Made by a program: the position numbers and the translations under genes | Notes under the pieces: generated by a model | The model's input: the letters and a program-made list of their open reading frames with translations, nothing else | Database searches by the model: none | Told to the model about the DNA's origin: nothing | Shown: positions 1-8,848 of the stretch, piece by piece | Layout: each line of letters opens with the position of its first letter | Numbering within the stretch: the first letter of the stretch is position 1 | DNA from: Siminovitchia terrae | Lineage (GTDB): Bacteria > Bacillota > Bacilli > Bacillales > Bacillaceae_C | Length of the DNA stretch: 64,000 bases | Direction of reading: 5' to 3' | NCBI RefSeq assembly: GCF_003605405.2 | Contig: NZ_QYTW02000004.1 | Span: 1-64,000, forward strand

Positions 1-73
1 TATAAAAGCTCCAACTCTCTTATAAAAGCTCCAACTCTCTTATAAAAGCTCCAACTCTCTTATAAAAGCTCTC
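1..73. repeat. 20-bp tandem repeat, 3.5 copies, cut by window edge
   Basis: Three exact head-to-tail copies of TATAAAAGCTCCAACTCTCT start at 1, 21 and 41, and a partial fourth starts at 61. The array is cut by the window start, so its full copy number is unknown. It lies just past the 3-prime end of the DUF3021 gene. No coding role is apparent. Confidence 0.95.
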
Positions 74-88
74 AAAAAGTCAAACTCA

Positions 89-493
89 CTATCTAATCCC
101 TTTATTCAGCTCGTCAGCCAATCGCTTTTGGAAAAAATAGATGCATAACCAGATGATCATATATATCGCGATGTAGATTGTGTACATAAGGAGCATGTTT
201 TCAAGGGAATGAAACCAGCCTAAGGAGTATCCGAATATTCCATAGCCTGTTACAAAACCAAAGAATTGGATGCTTGTTTTCGTAAACACCGACAATCGCT
301 CGCTTTCAAATACAAGGGAAACGATTCCGCAAAAGGCACCGTAGGCCATGCTGCCAATGACTTGGGTTCTCAATAACCCCATATCCATTTGGGTCCAGCC
401 GTTAAAACCTGCAATTAAAATGAAGATGAGCAGGGAAAGATTTGCAATCCCAAATCCGATCAATATATTTCTGATTGCTTTAAAAACCAACAT
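89..493 (-). CDS. DUF3021 family membrane protein
   Basis: Small integral membrane protein of about 134 residues with four hydrophobic segments (roughly residues 8-28, 40-60, 75-93 and 100-122) and a short basic tail, which is the DUF3021 layout. In Firmicutes this family is usually encoded directly after a LytTR-type regulator, as here, and the pair is thought to act as a regulator with a membrane partner or target. The first ATG (499) sits only 3 bases from AAGGAG. The second ATG at 493 has 9-base spacing and is the better start. The upstream stop TGA at 500-502 is almost contiguous, so the two genes are co-transcribed and probably translationally coupled. Biochemical function is unknown. 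Confidence 0.85.
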   Translation of the reverse strand: MLVFKAIRNILIGFGIANLSLLIFILIAGFNGWTQMDMGLLRTQVIGSMAYGAFCGIVSLVFESERLSVFTKTSIQFFGFVTGYGIFGYSLGWFHSLENMLLMYTIYIAIYMIIWLCIYFFQKRLADELNKGIR

Positions 494-499
494 AATCAT

Positions 500-943
500 T
501 CACTCCTTCAATAAAGCTTTTTTTAGTTCTTTGGCATATTTTCGGGAAACGATTTCTTTTTCACCATTTTTGAAGACGACGACCAAGCTCCCTCCGAAAG
601 TAGCTTCAAAATATTCCATCCAGGATATGTTTGCCACGCAGTACTTAGAAATTCTCATGAAATTATGTCTAAACCGTTCTGCGAATTGCTTCAAAGTATC
701 TTTATAACGGTATTTCTCCTTATCTCTAAACGCAAAGCATTTATTGTCTTCTGAAAAAACATGAGAAATTTCCTGGGGGTTCACTAGATACACCCGCTCC
801 TCCCGTTGTAAGGGTATGACACCGTTCGCACCCTCTTCAGTTATGATGGACAAAATTTTTTCCACTTTTGTATTCATTTCTTTGATTGAGATTATAATTT
901 CATCTTCTTTGATGTTGGGATCGATATTCACATTAACTTTCAC
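500..943 (-). CDS. LytTR-domain DNA-binding protein
   Basis: A 147-residue protein with no receiver domain. The N-terminal half is a short alpha/beta segment and the C-terminal half (about residues 55-147) is a LytTR domain, with the typical order VYLVNPQEISHVFS, FRHNFMRISKYCVANI, and a final basic stretch. LytTR proteins bind short direct repeats and regulate adjacent operons. An in-frame ATG lies at 964, but the ribosome-binding site AAAGGAG at 958-952 is inside that extension and is spaced 8 bases from a GTG at 943, so I place the start at the GTG. It is the first gene of a two-gene operon with the DUF3021 protein. Autoregulation is likely by analogy, not shown here. Confidence 0.85.
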   Translation of the reverse strand: MKVNVNIDPNIKEDEIIISIKEMNTKVEKILSIITEEGANGVIPLQREERVYLVNPQEISHVFSEDNKCFAFRDKEKYRYKDTLKQFAERFRHNFMRISKYCVANISWMEYFEATFGGSLVVVFKNGEKEIVSRKYAKELKKALLKE

Positions 944-1065
944 TGCATCAACTCCTTTCACCATGAGTATAATTTCCTGTGATCTTGTTGAAAAGGAGAT
1001 TTATGGCAAGTGGTCGAAATAGTATTGTAAGATGACAAAAAGGCATATAGAAAGGGGAAAAGGTT

Positions 1066-2028
1066 TTGAAAGAAAAGATATACATAACTCGTAAGCTTCC
1101 CGCTAGTGTCGTAAAGAAACTGGAGGGTGAATTTTATATTGAAATGTGGGGGCAAGAAGAGGAAGCAATTCCAAGGGAAGTGTTGCTTGAGAAAGTAAAG
1201 GATGCACAAGCAGTGCTTTGCATGTTGACCGAAACGATAGATGAAGAGGTGCTGGATGCTGCTCCTAATTTAAAAGTGATTAGCAACATGGCAGTTGGCT
1301 ACAACAATATTGATGTGGAAGCTGCAACCAAGAGACAAATCATTGTTACGAATACGCCGGGGGTTTTAACGGAAACAACAGCAGATTTGACATTTGCCTT
1401 GATGATGGCGACAGCAAGGAGGCTAGTTGAAGCTTCCGATTATCTTCGCACAGGAAAATGGGGAACATGGTCACCCATGCAATTGACAGGAATGGATATT
1501 CATGGCGCGACATTGGGAATCATCGGTTTTGGCAGAATCGGGCAGGCGGTGGCCAAACGGGCGGCAGGATTCGGAATGAATATTCTATATTACAATCGGT
1601 CGCAGAAGCCTGAGGTCGAAAAGGAAACGGGGGCGAGATTCGCAGCGCTAAACGATGTTTTAAGGGAATCGGATTTTATAAGTATTCTGCTGCCATATAG
1701 TGAGGAGGTTCACCATCTGATTTCAGACAAAGAACTGCGCCTCATGAAAAAGACAGCTATTCTAATCAATACAGCGCGTGGAGGAATTGTGGATGAAGAA
1801 GCACTGTATGATGCACTGAAACATGAAATGATATGGGCTGCAGGACTGGATGTATTTGAGAAAGAACCTATTAATCCACGACACCCGTTGTTGACGCTAC
1901 CGAATGTAGTAACCTTGCCGCATATCGGGAGTGCCAGTATAGCAACAAGAATGAAGATGGCTGAATTGGCCGTAGATAATGTATATAATGTACTTGTTAG
2001 TGCTGGTAGGGTAAAAAGGGTGAACTAG
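1066..2028 (+). CDS. D-2-hydroxyacid dehydrogenase (glyoxylate/hydroxypyruvate reductase type)
   Basis: A 320-residue NAD(P)-dependent dehydrogenase of the D-isomer-specific 2-hydroxyacid family, predicted to interconvert a 2-keto acid such as glyoxylate or hydroxypyruvate and its D-hydroxy acid in the cytosol. The Rossmann motif GxGxxG is GFGRIG at residues 154-159. The catalytic triad is visible as R238 (NTARGG), E267 (FEKEP) and H286 (PHIGSA). Length matches the family. It starts with TTG at 1066 behind an AAAGGGGAAAAGG purine tract. The gene stands alone, divergent from the LytTR pair. Exact substrate cannot be read from sequence. Confidence 0.9.
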   Translation: MKEKIYITRKLPASVVKKLEGEFYIEMWGQEEEAIPREVLLEKVKDAQAVLCMLTETIDEEVLDAAPNLKVISNMAVGYNNIDVEAATKRQIIVTNTPGVLTETTADLTFALMMATARRLVEASDYLRTGKWGTWSPMQLTGMDIHGATLGIIGFGRIGQAVAKRAAGFGMNILYYNRSQKPEVEKETGARFAALNDVLRESDFISILLPYSEEVHHLISDKELRLMKKTAILINTARGGIVDEEALYDALKHEMIWAAGLDVFEKEPINPRHPLLTLPNVVTLPHIGSASIATRMKMAELAVDNVYNVLVSAGRVKRVN

Positions 2029-2051
2029 CTGATAAAAAATGTCATCGGCTG

Positions 2052-2079
2052 TTATTACAGCTAGTGAGCGTGATATAAT
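2052..2079 (+). promoter_or_regulatory. candidate sigma-A promoter of the YciI-like gene
   Basis: A perfect TATAAT at 2074-2079 is preceded by TGA (extended -10 character). A weak TTATTA at 2052-2057 lies 16 bases upstream. The start codon of the YciI-like gene is about 30 bases downstream. The weak -35 keeps confidence low. Confidence 0.4.
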
Positions 2080-2110
2080 ACGTCAAGAAAGTAAAGTTGG
2101 AGGGAACAAA

Positions 2111-2377
2111 ATGAAATACTTTGCTGTTTTTTTACCAATGAAAGATGAAGAAAAAAGCCAACAGCACCGCCCGGCTCACTTGGAATTTTTGGCAAGGATG
2201 AAAAAAGAAAAGAAAGTGGCTATGTTTGGCCGCTTCACGGATGGAGCAGGCGGCCTTGTCATTTATCAGGGAGAAAACCTTGAACAAGTTGAATCATGGG
2301 TTAAAGAAGATCCTTATGTAGTAAACGATGCAAGAACTTATGAAATCCATGAGTGGGACATGGTGTCCGACTCATAA
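2111..2377 (+). CDS. YciI-like protein
   Basis: An 88-residue cytosolic protein of the YciI/dimeric alpha-beta barrel superfamily: MKYFAVFLPM at the N-terminus, the conserved HLEFLARMKKE segment with its histidine, and a C-terminal VESWVKEDPYVV helix typical of the family. Members form dimers and many lack an assigned reaction; some are lactonase or isomerase-like. Translation should start at ATG 2111, six bases after GGAGGG. A longer in-frame extension upstream has no ribosome-binding site. A strong terminator follows immediately, so the gene is monocistronic. Confidence 0.85.
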   Translation: MKYFAVFLPMKDEEKSQQHRPAHLEFLARMKKEKKVAMFGRFTDGAGGLVIYQGENLEQVESWVKEDPYVVNDARTYEIHEWDMVSDS

Positions 2378-2388
2378 TACAAAAGATA

Positions 2389-2421
2389 AGCCGAAATTTC
2401 ACATTGAAATTTCGGCTTTTT
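2389..2421 (+). terminator. Rho-independent terminator after the YciI-like gene
   Basis: A perfect 13-bp stem (AGCCGAAATTTCA at 2389-2401 pairing with 2405-2417), a three-base CAT loop and a run of T. It ends the YciI-like transcript. Confidence 0.93.
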
Positions 2422-2497
2422 AAGGACTGCTTATCAGCCAAAAGGACATAAAGTCAGATAACGCGCATCCTCGTATGGATAAAGCGAATGCCCTGTC

Positions 2498-2608
2498 GCG
2501 GCTGGAGTACTGCAACAGGAAATCGGCTTCTCTGTCGTCTATGCATTTTGGCATAATGTGTTTATCTCTATATGGCCGCTTGTGTTTTTGTTATTTATCT
2601 GGCGTTAG
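2498..2608 (+). pseudogene. possible remnant of a small membrane protein
   Basis: This frame encodes a protein-like C-terminus: AAGVLQQEIGFSVV, then a strongly hydrophobic IWPLVFLLFIW end and a TAG stop. There is no start codon after the previous in-frame stop at 2480-2482. A different frame, starting ATG at 2475, runs into the same stretch, as if one base had been lost or gained. It overlaps the tail of the opposite spore lipoprotein gene by 14 bases. I do not recognise the parent protein. Confidence 0.25.
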
Positions 2609-3194
2609 GAAATACGCGTTGTACGGTCTGGGTGAATTCATCAAAGAAACCGCCGACTGGACGACCGTTGCGAATATCATTGCCATATCCTCTCATCCGA
2701 TCGTAAAAGTCCGGGTTCTCTGAAATGTAAACATTGTCAAAGTTATGGTTAGTGTCCCGAACTTTATCTGCAATCTTCTTCTGTACATCTTTGGTCATCT
2801 CTTTATTTCCCTGGCCGCTGAGCTTCACTGCAACGTATGCGTTTCGATTAGTTACAAGGACACTTGCATCATCAACCTCTTTCAGGCCGACCACTTTATC
2901 CGCAACGTCATCTGCAAGGTCAATGTTACGGTCATCATTGTTGTTGACTGTATCATTGTTGTTGACTGTATCATTGTTGTTGACATTTGTTCCAAGCCCG
3001 TCCGTTCTGTTATCGTTGACCGTGCGGCCATCGTTCATGTTATTAGCCCCATCACGGTTATCCGTAGGGTTATAACGGACTCCAAGAGGACGATTATCAT
3101 CGTTTGTAAAGCGGTCATTATTATTTGCAGTGCCGCAGCCTGCCAATACCACAGATATCAAACCTGTGTAAATAAGCGGTTTGATAAATTTCAT
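2595..3194 (-). CDS. YhcN/YlaJ-family sporulation lipoprotein
   Basis: A 199-residue exported lipoprotein. The N-terminus is a signal peptide with lipobox LAGC (Cys at residue 19), so the mature protein should be lipid-anchored. Residues about 25-95 are a low-complexity Asn/Asp-rich linker containing a repeated TVNNND hexapeptide. The C-terminal part (about 95-180: DLADDVADKVVGLKEVDDAS, then AYVAVKL and a DVQKKIADKVR helix) is the YhcN/YlaJ domain found in spore-associated lipoproteins. A strong AAGGAGG precedes the ATG. Its role is probably in the inner spore membrane or cortex, inferred from the family. Confidence 0.85.
   Translation of the reverse strand: MKFIKPLIYTGLISVVLAGCGTANNNDRFTNDDNRPLGVRYNPTDNRDGANNMNDGRTVNDNRTDGLGTNVNNNDTVNNNDTVNNNDDRNIDLADDVADKVVGLKEVDDASVLVTNRNAYVAVKLSGQGNKEMTKDVQKKIADKVRDTNHNFDNVYISENPDFYDRMRGYGNDIRNGRPVGGFFDEFTQTVQRVFPNAR
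2938..2992. repeat. 18-bp in-frame repeat in the spore lipoprotein gene
   Basis: A unit reading TGTATCATTGTTGTTGAC on the + strand occurs about three times (first copy slightly divergent). On the coding strand it encodes the repeated VNNNDT hexapeptide. The length is a multiple of three, so copy-number change keeps the frame. Confidence 0.8.
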
Positions 3195-3318
3195 TTAGGT
3201 AACCTCCTTTTTTTCTTAAATCTTTTTTAATGTTCCAAACGGATCAATTATTATTCGTTTTTTGTTATAATAAATGGATGACAGTTATTACCTTTAATGA
3301 AAGAAAGAGTGATTGAAT

Positions 3319-6300
3319 ATGCACTGGTGGAAAAAATTTCTTTCAAATTTTTTTTCAGATAAATCAATTGATGAACAAACTGAATGGCATATAGAAAATA
3401 ACCATAAAAATGAACAGCATGAAATGCAGGAAATGAAAACCCGGATGATTTACCAATATCCCAAAGGAGAGTTTCGTTTTCCATTGATTAAGGATCAGCC
3501 TGGTAGTTCAATCCCGGATAAACAGAAGCAACCGATTAAAACGCAGCAAAAAGACGAAAGAAGAAACCATGAAAGAAGAAACCATGAAAAAAGACAAAAC
3601 AGGCAAGCAGACAGGAGAGATACGGAACAAAGAAGAAGGAAGATTGAGCCAAAAAACAGTCAGCCGTTTGAGCCGACGCACATCCCTTCCCCGGTTTATG
3701 GATTTAATCGGCCGATAGAAAGAAAAGTAAATCCAAAATCACATATTCCTGAATTTGAATTAAACGACATCCAATCTAAATTAAGGTTTAAAAAGGTAAA
3801 ACAGGAAACGGCAAATACTGAGAAGGTTATTGGAAAAGCTGTTTTGGAAGACCAGCCTGTAAAGTCGGAGACAGACAGAACAGTATTTGATTTGGATGAA
3901 AAAAATGAACCTGAATCACAAAATAGTGAGTTAGAAATAAAAACATGGAGACAACACCACGAGATAGAGCAAACGAGTGAGGAATCTGAAGGAAAAATAC
4001 CAGAGATATTACAGACTGGTTCTCACGAAAAAGATGAAACTCCTGATGAGGACAACTTGATTGATCAAACACAGACGGAATTGGCTATAAAAGAATCGGA
4101 AGAACAGGTAGAGTCGGCAAAACCAGCTTCGACTGAGGAAATCCGTGAGAAGGAAGAGCAGCTCTCTTCCGAATTAAGAGAAGAACCAGAGGAACCGGCT
4201 TTTACCAAAGAATCCGAAAAACCGGAAGAACAGCTGGAAACGGCAAAACCAGCTTCGACTGAGGAAATCCGTGAGAAGGAAGACCAGCCCTCCTCCGAAT
4301 TAAGAGAAGAACCAGAGGAACCGGCTTTTACCAAAGAATCCGAAAAACTGGAAGAACAGGTAGAGTCGGCAAAACCAGCTTCGACTGAGGAAATCCGTGA
4401 GAAGGAAGACCAGCCCTTCTACGAATTAAGAGAAGAACCAGAGGAACCGGCTTTTACCAAAGAATCCGAAAAACCGGAAGAACAGCTGGAAACGGCAAAA
4501 CCAGCTTCGACTGAGGAAATCCGTGAGAAGGAAGACCAGCCCTCCTCCGAATTAAGAGAAGAACCAGAGGAACCGGCTTTTACCAAAGAATCCGAAAAAC
4601 TGGAAGAACAGGTAGAGTCGGCAAAACCAGCTTCGACTGAGGAAATCCGTGAGAAGGAAGACCAGCCCTTCTACGAATTAAGAGAAGAACCAGAGGAACC
4701 GGCTTTTACCAAAGAATCCGAAAAACCGGAAGAACAGCTGGAAACGGCAAAACCAGCTTCGACTGAGGAAATCCGTGAGAAGGAAGACCAGCCCTCCTCC
4801 GAATTAAGAGAAGAACCAGAGGAACCGGCTTTTACCAAAGAATCCGAAAAACTGGAAGAACAGCTGGAAACGGCAAAACCAGCTTCGACTGAGGAAATCC
4901 GTGAGAATGAAGAGCAGCTCTCTTCCGAATTAAGAGAAGAACCAGAGGAACCGGCTTTTACCGAAGAATTCGATAAACCGGAAGAACAGGCGGAACCGGC
5001 AAAACTGGCTTCGACTGAGGAAATCCGTGAGAAGGAAGAGCAGCTCTCTTCCGAATTAAGAGAAGAACCAGAGGAACCGGCTTTTACCGAAGAATTCGAT
5101 AAACCGGAAGAACAGGCGGAACCGGCAAAACTGGCTTCGACTGAGGAAATCCGTGAGAAGGAAGAGCAGCTCTCTTCCGAATTAAGAGAAGAACCAGAGG
5201 AACCAGCTTTTAACGAAGAATCCGAAAAACTGGAAGAACAGGCGGAACCGGCTTTTACCGAAGAATTCGATAAACCGGAAGAACAGGCGGAAACGGCAAA
5301 ACCGGCTTCGACCGAGGAAATCCGTGAGAATGAAGAGCAGCTCTCCTCCGAATTAAGAGAAGAACCAGAGGAACCGGCTTTTACCGAAGAATTCGATAAA
5401 CCGGAAGAACAGGCGGAAACGGCAAAACCGGCTTCGACCGAGGAAATCCGTGAGAATGAAGAGCAGCTCTCCTCCGAATTAAGAGAAGAACCAGAGGAAC
5501 CGGCTTTTGCCGAAGAATCCGAAAAACCGGAAGAACAGCCGGAAAAGGCAAAACCGGTTTCAGCAGAGGAAGTTCGTGTGACGGAGGAACGGTCCTCATC
5601 CGAAGAACTAGAGGAAAAACTTGGAGAACCGGAAAAAGAGAGAATGGCTTTAAAACAATCTAATCTTAACATTGAGCCAGCCTTAATTGATGAAGCGTTA
5701 ATGAATGCTGAGGGTAAAAAGATTGATGAGACAGTGGTGCGTGACGCTGATTCGTCTATCCCTGAGCTTGAGGCTTTTGAAGAGGCGGCGGCTGCAGCTG
5801 CAGTAGAAATGAGCTTGGATCAAGAAGCTGAAGTAGCGGAGCCATCAATGGAAGAACCTGCTAAGGAAAGCTCTGGTAGTAAGCCGAGGTCACACTTGCC
5901 ATTTAATGTACTGATGCTTACGCAAGACAAGACAAATTGGAAAAAGCAAAATGATAAGGAAAAAATTAAGAGTGAAGCTGTTTCGGCTCCAGTTAAAGAA
6001 GTGCAAGAAGTCGAAACATCCGTCACGGAAACTGTGCATTATACATTTCCAGACCTGTCGCTTCTTAAGCCACCCGTTTTTAAAGAGGAAAACACAGAAT
6101 GGTTAAATGAACAAGCGAGCCTTCTTGATGAAACAATGGAAAACTTTAATGTGAAAGCAAGGGTTGTCAGAGCAAGCCAGGGTCCTTCTGTCACAAGGTT
6201 TGAAGTGCAGCCGGATAAAGGTGTCAAAGTCAATAAAATCACCAATCTGAGCAACGATATCAAACTGAGTATGGCAGCGCGCGACATTCGAATGGAAGCT

Positions 6301-7458
6301 CCAATCCCTGGGACTCGTTCAATTGGAATCGAGCTGCCAAATAAGGAAAGTCGCCCGGTTCAAATAAGTGAAATTATTGGTGAATCAGCCTTTCAAAGTG
6401 CAGACTCTCCTTTGACTGCCGCCCTTGGGCTCGACATCTCAGGAGAGCCGGTTGTGACGGATTTGCGGAAAATGCCTCATGGTTTGATTGCAGGGGCTAC
6501 CGGATCGGGTAAAAGTGTCTGCATCAACTCTATTCTTGTCAGCTTGCTCTATAAAGCAAGACCTGATGAGCTGAAGTTAATGCTCATTGACCCGAAAATG
6601 GTTGAACTTGCTCCGTACAATCATATTCCACACCTAGTCAGTCCGGTCATAACGGATGTAAAAGCGGCGACTGCCGCTTTAAAATGGGCAGTGGATGAAA
6701 TGGAGCGGCGTTACGAACTTTTTGTTCATGCTGGTGTCCGTGATATTGGACGTTTCAATGAGTTAGCTGAAACAAAAGGGCAGAAAAGCGAACACCTACC
6801 CTATATCGTGATCATTATTGATGAACTTGCTGACTTGATGATGGTGGCACCTGCTGAAGTAGAGGAGTCCATTTGTAGGATTGCCCAAAAAGCAAGAGCA
6901 TGCGGTATCCATTTACTCATTGCGACACAACGGCCTTCCGTTGATGTGATTACCGGGCTGATCAAAGCGAACGTACCGACACGAATCGCTTTTGCGGTTT
7001 CTTCTCAAGTGGACTCGAGGACAGTTATTGATGTAAGTGGTGCTGAAAAATTGCTCGGACGCGGGGATATGCTGTTTTTAAATAACGGGTCAGTCAAGCC
7101 TGTAAGGCTCCAAGGAACGTTCGTGTCAGATGAGGAAATTGATCGGGTCATCGATCATGTACGTGATCAAGGAAAGCCGAATTACATCTTCCAACAGGAT
7201 GAGCTTTTGAAAAAGGCTGAAATCCAGGAAAACGAAGATGAACTTTTATTGGATGCATGCCAATTTGTAGTAAAACAAGGAAATGCTTCCACATCCTTAT
7301 TACAGAGACAATTTAGAATTGGATATAACCGTGCTGCTAGATTGATGGAGATGATGGAAGACCAGGGAGTCATTTCCGGGGCAAAGGGAAGCAAACCCCG
7401 GGACGTGCTCATTAAAGAGGCGGAGCTTGATTTATTGAAAGATTCCCTAGTACATTAG
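3319..7458 (+). CDS. sftA: SftA-type soluble DNA translocase (FtsK/SpoIIIE family) with an expanded repeat linker
   Basis: About 1379 residues; I recall B. subtilis SftA (YtpS) as about 950. SftA is a cytosolic FtsK-family motor that localises to the division septum and helps clear chromosome ends before septum closure. There is no N-terminal membrane domain, as expected. Residues 1-260 are a basic/acidic linker. Residues about 264-740 are eleven 42-residue acidic repeats. The motor (about 900-1300) has Walker A GATGSGKS at 1059-1066, Walker B ending IIIDELADL (Asp 1168, Glu 1169), and AQKARACGIHLLIATQRPS. A C-terminal winged-helix gamma domain (about 1310-1379, QFRIGYNRAARLMEMME) should read KOPS-like sequences. 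ATG 3319 is preferred over TTG 3313. The excess length comes from the repeats. Confidence 0.95.
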   Translation: MHWWKKFLSNFFSDKSIDEQTEWHIENNHKNEQHEMQEMKTRMIYQYPKGEFRFPLIKDQPGSSIPDKQKQPIKTQQKDERRNHERRNHEKRQNRQADRRDTEQRRRKIEPKNSQPFEPTHIPSPVYGFNRPIERKVNPKSHIPEFELNDIQSKLRFKKVKQETANTEKVIGKAVLEDQPVKSETDRTVFDLDEKNEPESQNSELEIKTWRQHHEIEQTSEESEGKIPEILQTGSHEKDETPDEDNLIDQTQTELAIKESEEQVESAKPASTEEIREKEEQLSSELREEPEEPAFTKESEKPEEQLETAKPASTEEIREKEDQPSSELREEPEEPAFTKESEKLEEQVESAKPASTEEIREKEDQPFYELREEPEEPAFTKESEKPEEQLETAKPASTEEIREKEDQPSSELREEPEEPAFTKESEKLEEQVESAKPASTEEIREKEDQPFYELREEPEEPAFTKESEKPEEQLETAKPASTEEIREKEDQPSSELREEPEEPAFTKESEKLEEQLETAKPASTEEIRENEEQLSSELREEPEEPAFTEEFDKPEEQAEPAKLASTEEIREKEEQLSSELREEPEEPAFTEEFDKPEEQAEPAKLASTEEIREKEEQLSSELREEPEEPAFNEESEKLEEQAEPAFTEEFDKPEEQAETAKPASTEEIRENEEQLSSELREEPEEPAFTEEFDKPEEQAETAKPASTEEIRENEEQLSSELREEPEEPAFAEESEKPEEQPEKAKPVSAEEVRVTEERSSSEELEEKLGEPEKERMALKQSNLNIEPALIDEALMNAEGKKIDETVVRDADSSIPELEAFEEAAAAAAVEMSLDQEAEVAEPSMEEPAKESSGSKPRSHLPFNVLMLTQDKTNWKKQNDKEKIKSEAVSAPVKEVQEVETSVTETVHYTFPDLSLLKPPVFKEENTEWLNEQASLLDETMENFNVKARVVRASQGPSVTRFEVQPDKGVKVNKITNLSNDIKLSMAARDIRMEAPIPGTRSIGIELPNKESRPVQISEIIGESAFQSADSPLTAALGLDISGEPVVTDLRKMPHGLIAGATGSGKSVCINSILVSLLYKARPDELKLMLIDPKMVELAPYNHIPHLVSPVITDVKAATAALKWAVDEMERRYELFVHAGVRDIGRFNELAETKGQKSEHLPYIVIIIDELADLMMVAPAEVEESICRIAQKARACGIHLLIATQRPSVDVITGLIKANVPTRIAFAVSSQVDSRTVIDVSGAEKLLGRGDMLFLNNGSVKPVRLQGTFVSDEEIDRVIDHVRDQGKPNYIFQQDELLKKAEIQENEDELLLDACQFVVKQGNASTSLLQRQFRIGYNRAARLMEMMEDQGVISGAKGSKPRDVLIKEAELDLLKDSLVH
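4108..5538 (+). repeat. 126-bp (42-residue) coding tandem repeat in sftA, 11 copies
   Basis: Full units begin at 4108 and follow every 126 bp to 5241. A 45-bp partial unit (5242-5286) follows, then two more full units (5287-5538) and a degenerate twelfth. Each unit reads roughly AKPASTEEIREKE, then SSELREEPEEPAF, then a KPEEQ end. Units 2-3 and 4-5 are nearly the same 252-bp pair, which indicates recent duplication of a two-unit block. The product is a long acidic, probably disordered linker rich in Glu and Pro. Confidence 0.97.
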
Positions 7459-7486
7459 ATGATAAAATGTTATTCTATTTGTTAAT

Positions 7487-7511
7487 GGGGAACAAAGGCT
7501 TCCCCTTTTTT
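7487..7511 (+). terminator. terminator after sftA
   Basis: GGGGAA (7487-7492) pairs with TTCCCC (7500-7505) across a seven-base loop, followed by six T. The stem is short but GC-rich. Confidence 0.75.
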
Positions 7512-7545
7512 ATTGGAGATTAATGTAGCACAAGGAGTATCCGAC

Positions 7546-8643
7546 ATGAAGGAAATTGAACTGAAGCTTCAGGGCAAAATAAAGAGGTTAACTAATAAAA
7601 CATTTAAATTCGATGAGCGTGTAAAAGACGGCTGGTTTTCAGCTGTATATTTTTTGAAAACAAGAGAAATCGCAAAGCGTTATAAAGAAGATAACATCGT
7701 GACCATGCAATTTTTTCAAAGGAAAGATGCTGTTCTATGCGGTACAGATGAGGCGATCGCCCTTTTGAAAAATTTTGCAAAAGATCCGGAAACACTGGAA
7801 ATCTATTCCCTGAAAGATGGGGATAAAATTACCTCGTTTGAAACAGTTCTCACCGTTACAGGACCTTATCAGAACTTCGGATACCTTGAGGGAATCATTG
7901 ATGGAATCCTCTCAAGGCGTACATCCGTAGCGACAAATGTCTATAATGTTTCGAAAGCGGCAGCGTTATCTGGAGAACAGAAGCCGGTGATTTTTATGGG
8001 AGACCGTGATGATCACTTTACACAACAGGCTGGTGACGGATATGCAGCATATATTGGAGGTTCTACAGCACAAGCAACACCTGCAATGAACGAATGGTGG
8101 GGAAAGAAAGGCATAGGCACGATGCCTCATGCGATGATTCAACTGTTCAATGGTGATATTGTGGAAGCGACTAAAGCCTACCATACGACTTTTCCAGAAG
8201 ATGAACTGGTATCTCTGGTCGATTATAATAATGACGTGATCACCGATTCTTTGAAGCTGGCTCGCGAATTCGGTTCAGAATTGAAAGGGGTCCGGGTGGA
8301 TACATCAAGAACTATGATTGATAAGTACTTTCTTAGAAATCAACATTTGCTCGGCACCTTTGATCCCCGCGGAGTAAACGCAAACCTCATTTTTGCCTTG
8401 AGGGAAGCTTTGGATCACGAAGATTTCCAACATGTCAAAATTGTTGTTTCAGGCGGATTTAATGTGGAAAGAATTACTGAATTTGAAAAAATGGGTGTCC
8501 CGGTAGATATGTATGGGATTGGAAGTAGCTTGCTGAAAATCAATATCGGTTTCACCGGGGATTGTGTACTATTGAACGGGGAACATTCTGCCAAAGCGGG
8601 GAGAAGATATCGTCCTAACCCGCGTCTTGAAAAGGTGGATTGA
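7546..8643 (+). CDS. nicotinate phosphoribosyltransferase
   Basis: A 365-residue enzyme predicted to make nicotinate mononucleotide from nicotinate and PRPP in the Preiss-Handler route of NAD salvage. Family markers include the N-terminal WFSAVYFLKT, the GILSRRTSVATN segment, the FMGDRDDHF and MPHAMIQLF stretches, the VRVDTSRT core strand, and the late phosphate-binding VSGGFN and YGIGSS motifs. The reading frame is open from 7513, but AAGGAG lies eight bases before ATG 7546, which I take as the start. This is the short form of the enzyme rather than the roughly 490-residue PncB. A terminator separates it from sftA, so it has its own promoter or relies on read-through. Confidence 0.88.
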   Translation: MKEIELKLQGKIKRLTNKTFKFDERVKDGWFSAVYFLKTREIAKRYKEDNIVTMQFFQRKDAVLCGTDEAIALLKNFAKDPETLEIYSLKDGDKITSFETVLTVTGPYQNFGYLEGIIDGILSRRTSVATNVYNVSKAAALSGEQKPVIFMGDRDDHFTQQAGDGYAAYIGGSTAQATPAMNEWWGKKGIGTMPHAMIQLFNGDIVEATKAYHTTFPEDELVSLVDYNNDVITDSLKLAREFGSELKGVRVDTSRTMIDKYFLRNQHLLGTFDPRGVNANLIFALREALDHEDFQHVKIVVSGGFNVERITEFEKMGVPVDMYGIGSSLLKINIGFTGDCVLLNGEHSAKAGRRYRPNPRLEKVD

Positions 8644-8785
8644 AGAATTGTTTTTTGTAAAAGGAAGAATGAATAGTAACTGTTTCAGTTCAATGATATA
8701 ATGGCATAATAATAAAACTATCTGTAATGCTTACATATGGGCACAGCCGGCAGTTCATAATAAGAGGACTAAGGCTTATTGGCGT

Positions 8786-8815
8786 TTGAGCAAAATTCAA
8801 TTTTTTTCATATAAT
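8786..8815 (+). promoter_or_regulatory. putative sigma-A promoter of murC
   Basis: TTGAGC (8786-8791), an 18-base spacer and a perfect TATAAT (8810-8815). The murC ATG is 33 bases further on behind GGAGG. The rest of the 205-base gap after the phosphoribosyltransferase gene shows no gene. Confidence 0.65.
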
Positions 8816-8848
8816 ACATACAGATAGACGATCGCTGGAGGTTCTGTT

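Noticed and set aside
4671-5672. 333-codon open frame on the minus strand, opposite sftA
   Set aside because: It is the mirror of the 126-bp coding repeats: a period divisible by three keeps all antisense frames open once one unit is. It encodes a Ser-rich periodic sequence with no ribosome-binding site, against a gene with clear FtsK motifs.
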